From the NCBI GenBank assembly GCA_010645155.1, contig CM021318.1, forward strand, positions 6,347,481 through 6,411,480: DNA of 64,000 nucleotides. The letters are read 5' to 3'. This document shows positions 44,802 through 56,510 of the stretch, piece by piece. Source of the DNA: Tigriopus japonicus (taxonomy: Eukaryota; Arthropoda; Copepoda; Harpacticoida; Harpacticidae). Under the pieces are notes generated by a model. The model searched no databases. It was not told the origin of the DNA and was given only the letters and a program-made list of their open reading frames with translations. The translations under genes and the position numbers were made by a program. Every line of letters begins with the position of its first letter. The first letter of the stretch is position 1.

Positions 44802-44990
44802 AGGAAGCCAGAGTGGCCGCGCGTACTAATGCGTTCCTATAAGAGCCGAGTGTAAGTGCTATCCCAGACGGCGTAGGTTCGAATCCTGTTGGGGATCGAA
44901 TTGAAGCTGTCGGGAGAAATCCTTCAATTTACAGGGAATCACATTCCTTGTACCAGTGTAAAAAATCCGCAATAAATAAAAAATAAAATA
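44802..44990 (+). mobile_element. tRNA-derived SINE
   Basis: The head GGAAGCCAGAGTGGCCGCGC contains an A-box-like TGGCCGCGCG. GGTTCGAATCC at 44876-44886 is a canonical B box. The spacing is long, as in tRNAs with a large variable arm (Leu/Ser type). The body contains TACAGGGAATCACATTCC and ends in an AATAAATAAAAAATAAAAT tail. Confidence 0.75.
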
Positions 44991-47873
44991 TGCTATCAAC
45001 CAAATTGGAAAGTTTGACCGACTCAAGGATTTTCCACATTTTTAAGGCGTTTGCCTTTGCGAAAATAGAAGGTCAGATGTTTTGTGTATTCCAAGGTGTG
45101 CTAGCAAAGTTGACTTCGAGGCAACTTCAAGGCAGTTTCAGCCGTTTTGTTGATAGCATAAGCTTTCTTGAATCAGAAGTACACCAAGCAACTCATGAAA
45201 AAGAGAAGTGTACCACCGGTGCCAAGGTGCAACAAGTAGATACGTCAACAATTTTCCAACGCTAGTCATATGTTTAGCATGCACAAACATGTGTTAGTTC
45301 CATTGACTTCAAGTAAACTTCTAGCAAGCTGGGTCGCTATTTGGGCTTAGCATCAGGTTTGATTGATGAGAGGTTCTCCGAGAAGCACGCCTAGAGAGGA
45401 GCATTCCAACGTTGTGGAAGCACTCCCATTTGAATACTTCAACGCTGATCAATCGAACTGCAAGCGAACTTCCTTCCAGTGTTTCCTTAAATTAGCTGCC
45501 AAAATTTGCATGCTCCTGTGAGATCAATCAATGTTTTGGGTTGAATGGAGTAATATGAAATAAAGAAGGAGAAATGTGAAATAGCTGAATCAGCGGGCAA
45601 TTAGTGTTTCGAGAGGATGAATTTACGATCATAGATGTAGAGGCAATTCTAGGTTGGAATGAGAAACTTACTTTTCAAAATGGCAGCTGTCTCAACAAAA
45701 CCAGCCAATTGAACTACGAAGTGTCCTAACAAGTACACTTTCTAGAGTTGCCATCAAAACATATGCTCACACCATTTACTTGAACTGGACGATTCATATT
45801 GCGTTTGGCACGATTTGTCAAAATTGCACCCAACAAACTATCAGAGTGCCACAAGTTCAAATTGAATTAGAATATGAAATCACTGAATGCGATTTGGTTG
45901 GGTTGCAGAAATCTTCAAAGGAGCTGTATTTATAAAGTTAATGAAAAGTTTACTCTCAAGTAGACTTTGGAGCATACCTTCAAGTAAACTAGCAAGCATT
46001 CCAAGACCAATACAACCAAAACATATGACCTAGAAATGAATGGTCGAAATTCTATGAGCTCTTGAATCGTGTTGGATAGAAGTATGTCAGTTCTTTTTTG
46101 TTGGAGATGTTTCAAACTACTCCCCTTTCTCCAGGACCGAGTAAAACTTCATTCATGCCATTCAGGTTTTTACAATGATTTAAAGCGATCTAGATCACTG
46201 CATGAAAAAGCAATGGACTTCATAGTTACACTTCCTGTTCCAGCAATAAATTCTCACTTATTTGTCTTTACATTACATCTCAAATTAATCCAAACCATCC
46301 TAGAAGCTAGTGGAGGGACACAGGATGTTTGATCATGTCAAATTGCCCACACATTACTGTAATATTTAGGTTCAAAGTATAAGTAAGACACAATTTTCTT
46401 GTCAGGGTACATTGTTGTTCTCATTTGAACTTCATTTTTTGTGCAGTTTGATTTGCACTTTTTCAACACAATATTTCCAACACCATATTGTTTTTATGTT
46501 AAAGCCAAAATGAAAACTCATCTAACACAAATGAACTTGGATGATAAAAGGATCTTTAATATAGACAAAGATGAATATAAAAATATTTGAATTAAAATGA
46601 AAAGAGAAAAGATTAGAAACAATAAGAATAGTTTGCTCCTCACCAGAAAACACAACAGAACATCTCTTCATACAAGAATCTCATTTGATTTGAGAATAAT
46701 ATTACTAAGAAAGATAAAACTCTTACTTAGAAACTTCAACTGTAGAAACTAACGACCAACCTTTTTTTTCAACCTGCGCATTTTTTATGAAAACAAAGAA
46801 AGCTTACATTCCTGGATGAACTCAATTTCAAAGTAACAAGAGGTATTTAAGAAGTGTTTGTGCCTTATTTTTTTTTAGCCGTTTTTGTTTCTCCAGAAGA
46901 TCAAACATAAAGTCTTTGTTTCTTGGATTACCCTTTTGATTTTTCCCTCCACAATTTCCTAACGTAGCATAATACTCTTCACTTGGATTTTAATTATCAA
47001 TAAAACAAATTAAATCCTAAATTAGAATGAGGAATTCATTCTCAATCATATCATAACCATGATTGGGTATGATATGATATCATAGTCAATGGCTTGAGTT
47101 TTGATGAATAAAATATCCTTGATATCACTATCTTGTTGGATAAAACTGAAACCAATTTTTGTGGTCATTTATTTAGAAGTATCAAAAAACGCATGATGCT
47201 AGCAAAAAAAAAACCACCAAAATACACTCCTAGTGATGTGAATGATGTGTCAGAATGGCCTTTCATACTTTGCATAAAACATTGTGGTCAAGGACTTATT
47301 AGATGAAATGAAACATCTTGAACATTGAAAAAGACCCAATGAAAAACCTTTTGCTAAGTCTAAAACTTGAAAAAATCCACAAAATACTCTTTGACAGTGC
47401 ATCTACCCCTTTAGCATCACCCTTTGCACTTGGGTTTTCACGGATTTGATCTTAATTTTTAGACCTTGAAGGTGCCACTAGTTTCTTAGATGATCTTAGT
47501 GCTCTTGGTTAAGCAAATTTACCTTGTTCTTGTAATGTGAAGCCGCTTTAAAGAGTTGAGATTCTTCTGGATTACTTAAAGACATTTGAGAAAGAATCGA
47601 CTCTTCTGATTCATTTAGTTCAGAGATTAGAGGTCCCTAGGAAACGGCACTGAGTAGTTGGATTATGAATTAGGTTCAGACTTGCAACAAAAATAGAGTC
47701 CAGAGTGAACAAGCAGATGCACTTTCTAAACTTAAGGCATATCTGCGCCTAGATTCAGTTTGAACAATTTCTACCAACAGATGTCGTGGCAAGGTTGTGA
47801 GTCTTTAGATATATTATATCAGCCCAAGCCGTCTTTGCTACGACATATCCCTAGCCATTTGGCCCCAAGCTAA
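44991..47873. other. no gene recognised
   Basis: AT-rich. A 91-codon frame at 44990-45265 and others have no motif support. Confidence 0.35.
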
Positions 47874-48589
47874 CTGAATTCGTCTGACACAAGTGGGGCG
47901 CGCTATTTTCAGGCTGATTTGGCTCGCCGTGAGGCTGTTGGCTTGAAATTTGGTAGGTGTCTTAATCGAAAGTCAGCTGTCGATCGTTCGTCTAAATGGG
48001 CAAAACAAACCATCAACGCACTGAAACACTATTTACATACACTCAAAAGATATTTGAACGAAAAACAAGAAAATATCATCATGTTTTGAAGTTTGGATGT
48101 GTTAAGATTGCCCCAAAGGGCACCCTTCATCATCTCATCAACGCGACAGTTTGTCTTTTCCTGAACATGGAGAGATTTCCAAATGTTTTGCTGGAATGGA
48201 ATCAGTCAGTCATTCGACCCGAGTTGACGCGGATTTGAGACTTGATGGACTTTCAAATGAACAAATTAGAAGAAAGAAGGCTTCTTTTGAGAAAGGTGTC
48301 TCGTCCATTAAGATAAATGTGAAACTTAGTGGCTCCCGAGATGAAATGAGCGACGGGTGATCAAAAACAAGACCAAAACGTCGACCAATCCAAAATGCAA
48401 GCCAAACTGAGGAGCTCGCCACATCAAACCGACCCATTGGCATGAAGCCGCCAAAGTTATCCGGATTTGTCGATGTAAGTGAAACGTGCATGTGTAGCAA
48501 TTATGTATTTCGTGATTTATGACATGATAAGTATGCTCTTTTTTTAGGTTCCATCTCCCACCAACCAAACACTTGATCAATATTGGTAA
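47874..48589 (+). pseudogene. possible gene with in-frame stop, unknown
   Basis: From 48106 the frame reads as protein-like sequence (IRRKKASFEKGVSSIKINV) to an in-frame TGA at 48358. It then continues open in the same frame for 38 codons (KTRPKRRPIQNA to PPKLSGFVD) up to a consensus donor GTAAGT at 48475. A 73-bp intron ends in a T-rich AG, and the last exon 48548-48589 closes with NQTLDQYW and a stop. The intron size matches the window's confirmed small introns (73, 74, 77 bp). Another protein-like frame (47874-48089) precedes it in a different phase. It may be a decayed gene, a sequencing error at the TGA, or readthrough. No family recognised. Confidence 0.3.
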
Positions 48590-49512
48590 TGACAATGAAA
48601 ATTTCCATGAAACAATTCAACGATACTTCAAGCACCGCCCACATTCAAGCCAAACCTGTCACTCTGACAAGAGCCTCTGAAGTAGATCTAAATTCAGCTA
48701 AAGAAACTCGTGGGACCTTATTTAACTCAAACAACTCTAAAAATGTTGTTATCAATCAAGGCGTCCTTTGGAGCGAGATTATGTTTAGTTTCATTTACGT
48801 GAACATACGAATATAACTGCATTTCGTATTCAGGGACATGATCCTGTACTTGGTGAAGGATTTTCTGCTAGGCCCTCCTCTACAACGGGCATCATCCAAT
48901 AGTCTGGTACCCCTTAACAAGATTCCTCGGCAGAATTGTGGAATTGCGCTCAGCGCAATGGAAAAAGATACTCGCTTTATCATCCAAAAGAGAGTGTAAT
49001 CTGCGAAATATACAGATGGCGGATTTACAGACCCATTGAGGTCTATGACAGACCCAAGCAGACGAGGCTACTTTTTATAAGCATTCTTTAATAAAATCAA
49101 TCAATATCAAATGTTCCTCTAAAAAGTGAACTTATTTATAATGATGTTTTGTCAGATTGAGGCCAAGGCCTGAATGGCAGCCTTAAATTGGTTCAATTTT
49201 AAACCCCTTGCGTGTCAACTCTCATAATTTTCTTTAATTCTGTTCTTATGCGTGTCCCATTTCAGCTTCTTTTGGTTTTTTCTCAGTCAAGGATAGGGTG
49301 CAATATCATAATTTTTTATGTTGTGAGTTCACGTTGACCTAACCAGGAACCCCTGAAAGGGGTGGACACGAACTCCGATTTTTGAAAAAATGGTATGAGG
49401 CCGAGGCTATATTTTGACACAACGTCATTTATTTCTTATTAACGGCTAAAACTGTTGAACATGTGTCTTGAAAGAATTCAGTTAAACTTTTTGTGTTAAT
49501 ATTTGTGGACTG
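48590..49512. other. no gene recognised
   Basis: An open frame at 48589-48816 encodes INQGVLWSEIMFSFI, similar to the minus frame at 51430-51660; probably a dispersed repeat. Confidence 0.35.
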
Positions 49513-49673
49513 NNNNNNNNNNNNNNNNNNNNNNNNNNNNNNNNNNNNNNNNNNNNNNNNNNNNNNNNNNNNNNNNNNNNNNNNNNNNNNNNNNNNNNNN
49601 NNNNNNNNNNNNNNNNNNNNNNNNNNNNNNNNNNNNNNNNNNNNNNNNNNNNNNNNNNNNNNNNNNNNNNNNN
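49513..49673. other. assembly gap (161 N)
   Basis: Run of N bases; open frames drawn across it are meaningless. Confidence 1.
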
Positions 49674-50086
49674 GGAAAGTTGGTTCTTAATCCTTTTGCA
49701 AGAATAATTTGGGCTCGGAGTCCGGTCCATATTCATTCTATTTGCTTTAGATGAGGCTATTACTTCTAAAGATTGTAGCAGGTAACCTGGTCATCAGATT
49801 ACATTTAATCACTTGATCGTCATCTTGAAGAAAAGACACCTTGCGGGTTCATTCGCACTTGTGACTAATGAATTTGCCCTCCATGATGTGATCATTCACT
49901 CTTTCATTCACTCGTTCATGGCTGAACTTGTCTTCAAAACACCAACATCGGACTGATTTTGGAGCGTGGGGTTGTGCTTTACCAAGGCTAGGACTTGGCT
50001 GGACCCGCTTGAAACACAGGGAACACCGATTAGCGCACTATCTTTTGGAATTTTGATCGATTTCCGTTTGATTTTCCGCTCCCAAC

Positions 50087-50179
50087 ATGGCCGGCGTTTG
50101 TACTTCTTGTTTACGAATCTCGGCCTCATACCGGAGGTTGCGTGCCGGAGAAATTCCGCGAGTTCGCATCCAGTATTAA
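50087..50179 (+). CDS. possible first exon or micro-ORF (30 codons)
   Basis: An ATG in good context (CCAACATGGCC) opens a short Arg/Ser/Ala-rich, acid-poor frame (MAGVCTSCLRISASYRRLRA), like a mitochondrial presequence, in a locally GC-richer patch. It ends in TAA at 50177, or could splice at a weak GTATTA donor just before. No downstream exon was found. Confidence 0.2.
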   Translation: MAGVCTSCLRISASYRRLRAGEIPRVRIQY

Positions 50180-52079
50180 TACTATTATATAGGTTATCCC
50201 TGACCTAACATATATGAATATAGATTGAGCAACTCTGACTCAACTCTAACTCATCGGAAGAGCAAAAACGATTCTCTCGCAACCTTCTTTTAGCTTACCT
50301 TCAAGAGAAGCCAATCACTTCTCGTCACTTCGATTGTCACCTTCGGTCTTCTCAGAACCTCCTTCTCTTCTATCTCCAGACTGTGTACCACTTGAACAAT
50401 TTCTATTCCGTTATGTATATCCATACTTACACATCTTGTCTAAATATATTCAGGTTTTGGCACTCCATACTGTCCCCCGGGGGATTCTTTAAACTCTTAG
50501 TGATTTTTTTATAAATTGTTAAGGTATAATGACGAATCATTTTTGTAAATCTAGTATGATGTTACATCTCCAAATAGTTTTACTACATTTTTAATTTGAT
50601 TTCACGTTCCTCAAAGATGCTGTGTATTCAAATATTCCAGCAATTCCTGTTACATACGTAGATTATATTTAAAAAAATATTCTTTCTTTAGTTTCCTTCT
50701 TAATATCTTTCTATTACCCGTTATTATCAACAATTAAATTTGGAATTCTTGTTCGATGAAAAATAACTAATCGCAATAGACATTATCATTACTGTATGTG
50801 CATTGTATCAGACCACTATGTGAAAAGTGTCTGAAAGTGAGCTGCCAACTACATAATGTATTGTTTTACGAGACCGCGAAGTTAACTACATTTGAAATGG
50901 TGGATATCAAGGCAAGGCCTTGGAATTTGATACTAAGTACCTCAGATCTAAAACAACGGCAGATATATATGATGATGAACCTACGGTATTTATTAGACAT
51001 AGTATGTAAGCATATGTGTAAATATTTGTCATTGCTAAGTATGCTTCTTACCCACAGCCTTTGTATATGTTAGTTTCGTGGTGACTGAGTCGGCTGGGAA
51101 TAAGTGAGCTTGATTTCTTGTGCGTTCGTTGGAGTTGTTAATTAGATGACGAGAATCGATGGTTCTCGTGTTCGTCTGGTTGTGTTAAGATCCAACTCCT
51201 ACAGAGTACTGACAATGCTTCGAGTAAAAAAACACACCATTGGATTGTAAGATTTTTCAAAAGCAGTACATCTAAAGTAGTTATCTTGATCAGTGACTTT
51301 TGAACTGTTTTATTTTTGGCATCTATGCATGATTAATAATGTTTTATCGGTTAATGGATTGATGTATTTTATGCTTTTAATTTGAACTTCTTCAAAGTTT
51401 TAAGTAACGTGTTTGAAAATCTCCCATGTTTAAAGCTTTTGGAAAGAACGTGACGAAAGAGAAATGAGAAAGTTCCACATTTCAGATTGCTTTCCTCTCA
51501 TTTGTTTGAAAGCAAAAGAAAAATACATATCATATAAAATGAATAAAAACATAATCTTGCTCCAAATGACACCTTCATTAATAAAATATTTAAGCTTGAA
51601 TGTGTTGTAATCGACATTTTGCTTCAAAGTCCATAACAGACAATTCTCATTTCTACCCATTTAGACGCTCGAGGCGAACTCTAGCGGTTGCTAAACCGAA
51701 ACTCAGAGCTCTCGCCCCCCTTGGTCCGACCGCGCTAATCCATTTACAGCAGAGAGTAATGAATACATGTAAATTACATTTTACAATGTAATTACCAAAA
51801 TCTGCGATTTTTGAGCAAAATTACATAAATGAGGAAAAAATTAAATAAATGTGCAAAAATTGCCTGTTTTGATGGATATGATATGGAAAATTGTTTGATT
51901 TCACGTCAAAGTCAAGATAAAGAAGCAAAAAGGTAGCGTTTTTAATTTTTAACAGGTATATTTAGTTAATCCTCAGGCCTGCTGGGTTGTTATAAATGGG
52001 ATTTTACATTGTAGTCACAAAAAATGTGCATTTTTTGTCAAAAAATACAAAAATTGGGAAAATTTCGAAAGAATGTGGA
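50180..52079. other. no gene recognised
   Basis: AT-rich. The minus frame at 51430-51660 shares the INEGVIWSKIMFLFI motif with 48.7 kb. A short GC-rich patch lies at 51663-51740. Confidence 0.35.
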
Positions 52080-52084
52080 AAAAA

Positions 52085-52545
52085 TGCCTCTTCCGTTGAG
52101 AGCGATCAACAAAAAGGATGTCAAAAATCAAAATAAGAATAGAAGCTATTATATGTGCAACAATTGTGACAAAATACGGTCATTTTAGCATCTTTTCCTA
52201 CCCATGAAATAAAATATAGATGATGCAAGTACATAAAAGGGCAGTTTTTAGGCGATATAGTGAGAAAAGTATTTCTAAAAATACCAAAAAAAATCCAATT
52301 TTGTTACGTCATTTCTCAAAAAAGCACCAAAAATAATACGTTTCGGCAAAATATTTTGCATAAATTTGGTGTCCCTGATTATAACACACTGTTTTTATGT
52401 AAAAAATGAGAAAAGGCTTTAAAAACAAACTTACCAAACAACCAAAAAAACTACCAAAAAATCCGATTTCATTACATTATTTCCAAGAAAAACTACCAAA
52501 AAAATACATTTTTTGGCAATTTTTTTTAACAAAATTTGGTGGCCC
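52085..52545. repeat. dispersed A-rich repeat, copies 2 and 3
   Basis: 52085-52375 aligns with 17101-17415. 52432-52545 repeats its 3' part (CTACCAAAAAATCCGATTT to AAATTTGGTGGCCCTGG), so the end is duplicated in tandem here. Confidence 0.65.
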
Positions 52546-52572
52546 TGGTAATGATGTCAAATCTGGATTGGG

Positions 52573-54978
52573 CTAGAGCGCTATAATAAAAGAGTACGCG
52601 CAATGCCATTTTGGTCCCAAGACGTCGGTTCCATTGTACTGTGGTTCTTGGGTTCGACCTGTTTGAGGCAACTTTACCTATGCACTATTTACTATCAAAT
52701 TGACGCTCATGATCTCAGCTTACCTTTGAAAGCATAATATTTGACCTTTTTATCCTTTAAAGGCCAAGACTGGCCAAAACCGTGGGTGCCGGAAGATAAC
52801 CTTCTTAAACCTCGATGCGCGTTCAAGTGCAGTGCTGCTGTGAATTGACTCGGTCAAGTCAGCTCTTGGTGAATCTCCACGCTGATTTGCATTGAGTTTC
52901 TTACTTTTTAGGAAAACTAAATCTAACTAGATACACAATTGATCGGTGAATATTTATAACGTCAATTGAAGCCATTTGAGCGTTTTCCTTGCGCACACTA
53001 TTGCATTGTCATATGAAATGACTTTTTGTTGAACAATTGTCTGGCAGCCCTGGCAAAGTTGGGCATTCGTAGCAGTCGTCAGGTTGACAATGCTACAGAC
53101 TGTTATGCCTAACTTTGTAAAAAGTTTTGATATTTTGTACTCATGATACATATGACAGAAGCTATTTTAGTAAGTTCTTGCAATTCACCTATCAATGACT
53201 GACTTTCAATGACTTTCAACGACTACATGAAACTAAAGAAGCTCATGGGAAAGAAGTTTCATTTCAACTATTGGACTTGATATAAAGCCCCCACCACCAC
53301 ACACACAAGTAATCCTGCATATGAAGGGTATATGGGGAAGTCACAACAAAGGAACAATTGAAACAGCAAAATAGTAACCATGGGACTGATACAAAGACTC
53401 AATGATTACTTGATAACTACTGACCTATTCCAGTAACAGGGTTGCCTGGCACTACATTTCTATCATTTTCACTTCAAAAATTATGAGTGCAGTTTTACTT
53501 AAACATTATCAACAAGATATTTTTGCCACCATACAATTTTAATGTGTATTCCAAAGTGAAAGCCAATCCCACACGATTGAACTTTGGTAAGCAAAGGATT
53601 GTAAAAACACTCCAACTAGTATTTAAAAAATGATATGAAAAATTCAGAATAAAATTCAATGAACCGCAAATAATAAATCAAAAATGTGAAAAAGCTTGAA
53701 TGTAATAAGGGCAAGATGAAAAATACTGAGAGTGTTTTTTTGGTTAACAGGAATACACACTAACTTTATAGAGTCTCTGCATATAGACATCTGGAAAAAG
53801 TTCTTTCCAATAGAAGAGTGTAATCAAACAAATTAAGCTCAAGATTCTGGGCTCAAAATGGCTGGGTATGTGTCAGAGTTGAGACTAACCCTCCAAAAAC
53901 TGAATAAATTTTTTGAGCATAATTCTCAAGCAATGGTTTGACAATCAATCAAAACAAATGTTTCCTGTAGGTAGCAAACTTAAACTAGGAAACACCCAAG
54001 CCATGTTCTGATCCATTCTTAGCCAGTTTGACTCCAGAATCTCCATCTAAAATGGTCCACATACACTTATCCATTCATAAAAGTGAGCTTCTTCATCTTG
54101 GAAATCCATTTTCATTTAAAAATAGCAAAACCAGTATGAACATTTCTTTATTGCAATATTTTTAATGAGTTTGAGGTTCAGCAAGACCAAACACAACTTC
54201 TTTGCATCTTTGATTCATAAGTTTGTAACATTTGAGGTGAAGAACGAACCATTACACTTTGCTTTATGTCAAGTCCAATTGTTGAAATGACACTTCTTTC
54301 CCATGAGCTTCTTCAGCTTCATGTAATTAGTGACAAAGTCAAAAATTGATAGGTGAATTGCAAGAACTTACTAAAATAGCTTCTGTCATATGTATCATGA
54401 GTACAAAATATCAAAACTTTTTACAAAGTTAGGCATAACAGTCTGTAGCATTGTCAACCTGACGACTGCTACGAATGCGCAACTTTGCCAGGGCTGCCAG
54501 ACAATTGTTCAACAAAAAGTCATTTCATATGACAATGCAATATTGTGCGCAAGGAAAACGCTCAAATGGCTTCAATTGACGTTCTAAATATTCACCGATC
54601 AATTTCGTATCTAATTTGAATTAGTTTTCCTAAAAAGTAAGAAACTCAATGCAAATCAAGGTGAAGATTCATCAAGATCTGACGTGACCGAATCAATTCA
54701 CAGCAGCACTGCGCTTGAACGCGCATCGAGGTTTAAGAAGAAAGAGAAAGTTGTCTTCCGGCACCCACGGTCTTGGCCAGTCTTGGCCTTTAAAGGATAA
54801 AAAGTCAAATATTATGTTTTCAAAGGTAAGCTGAGATCATGAGCGTCAATTTGATAGTAAATAGTGTATAGGTAAAGTTGCCTCAAACAGGTCGAACCCA
54901 AGAACCACAGTACAATGGAACCGACGTCTTGGGACCAAAATGGCAGATGCGCGTACTCTTTTATTAAAGGCGCTCTAG
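52573..54978. mobile_element. 2.4-kb foldback element, TAGAGCGC termini
   Basis: The left arm (about 52574-53287) and right arm (about 54266-54977) are near-identical inverted repeats of about 0.7 kb around a spacer of about 1 kb. Both ends read TAGAGCGC. The flanks GATTGGGC and GTTTAGGC match at 6 of 8, consistent with an old hAT-type duplication. Each arm carries the same 65-codon frame (52954-53151 minus, 54390-54587 plus) beginning MYHEYKISKLFTKLG. No transposase recognised. Confidence 0.88.
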
Positions 54979-55684
54979 TTTAGGCTACACACTGCCCAAA
55001 GTTGAGCTCTGGCCGTCTGAGATCCCAATCAAGCCCATTGATTTCAAGTGAGACTCTAAATTCATGGAGATTCAATTTTGTTCAATCAATGGATGAAAGC
55101 CATCCCCCAAACAACAAGAACCCAACAAAACATGCCGGTGTGAGTTCCCTTCATTAAAAAGTCCCCAGCCTATGAATGGCCAGGGGTAAAACTCAATCTA
55201 AACGGGAAGAATATGAAAGTAAAATAATTGCTTGATGGAGAAAGAGCAACGGAACCACGCTTGCTTGGTTGTCAATGTTGTTGCTGGACCCCAACAATCT
55301 TCCTGATGCATTTTCATAATACATCCCAAAGTGCATTTTAAGGACTTGGTCCAAGAAAGAACAACTGTGATGGCATGTGACAAAATTTATGTGAATCAAC
55401 CAATCCAAGTCTGAGGTGTTTTTTTATCTCCAATCAGAGAACCATTGTGCTCAAAATCCAACTAAAAGTTGTTGAAAAAGTGTTATGTTTTCCAATTTCT
55501 TGTTACCCAACCCTTTTGAGGATATGGTGGCTCAATATCCAGTGATAAATTGTACCCAAGTCCATCAAAAAAACCAATTTGATCATAGTGCTCACGGGTT
55601 TTGACCATTATTGATGATCCAGTGATTCAGGTTGTTTAATTCAGAAGTCTGGTGGGTTTAAAATGATCAAGGTCAAGGAACACA
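54979..55684. other. no gene recognised
   Basis: Only short open frames; possibly 5' part of the transposon remnant that follows. Confidence 0.35.
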
Positions 55685-56510
55685 ATGACCAGGTTTTACG
55701 CTTCAAACTATGCGGGTTTGACAAAGACACCTGAAACTTCAAGACATTTCACTTCAAAGACACTTCAAGAATTTGCTTGTGGCTTGTTAACAACAGATGA
55801 GGTTCAATATGTGTTAATGGGTAAGAGTCATTTCAACAAAATTGAAGGTACATTTTGGGACTTCAAGTAGCTTTCATGTGCAATTTGTTACATCTCTTGA
55901 AGACATTTGCTGGAATTCAATGAATTGACAACTGTGATATCTTTGGTGAAAGTTTCCAATATGAACTAGAAAGATGTGATGGAAATATTTGACTAATTTC
56001 AACATCAGAAAAAGAAATCAAGAGCTTTTGAAGTGGAAAACATTTGGGAATTTTGAACCTTCACAACATTTTCAGAACCTGGAAGTGCTATATTATTTGG
56101 CCGGATTCCCAGATTCTAAGTGCTTTGTTATGTGGCCGAATTGTTTGCTCAATTCCTGTACATATGAACAAACCACTTGTCAACACTGCAAAGATCTCTT
56201 ATTCAAAGGGAAAGAATCCCTCGTGTCTAATTTTGCCATTGAATCCAAGGACTTTGAAAATGAAGACCGAAAGAAAATCATGAAGCAAGTGAATTGTAGG
56301 GGGCTTTTGTGGCTTACAGATGTGTTTTAGATGTTGTATATTTGTTCTATGCACAATTGGGGATTATACAGTGACGCTTTGAGCAAAGAAACGGATCAAG
56401 AAGAGTTCTTTATTCTCGTAATCCAAGTGATGTTTTTGCTGAATCAGTTTTGAACATTATCTCTTCTTGCACCAATAAATGCTTCTCTTGTAGAATATTT
56501 GTATTCCAAT
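55685..56510 (+). pseudogene. P-element/THAP9-like transposase remnant
   Basis: One frame has VQYVLMGKSHFNKIEGTFWD, matching the Y-V-L-T-G-K-F-x-x-D-x-L-E-x-x-F-G segment of P-type transposases. Downstream in frame order come YYLAGF, a C-x2-C pair (CQHCKDLL) and RGLLWLTDVF, equivalent to the Y-I-A-G-Y / C-x-x-C / R-G-G-L-x-x-P-S C-terminal block. Stops and frameshifts separate the pieces. Attribution is by motif memory only. Confidence 0.5.

Noticed and set aside
49482..49754. Open frames across the N run
   Set aside because: They exist only because N has no stop codons.
52954..54587. Identical 65-codon frames in both arms of the foldback as a duplicated gene
   Set aside because: The identity follows from the inverted arms; there is no independent evidence of coding.
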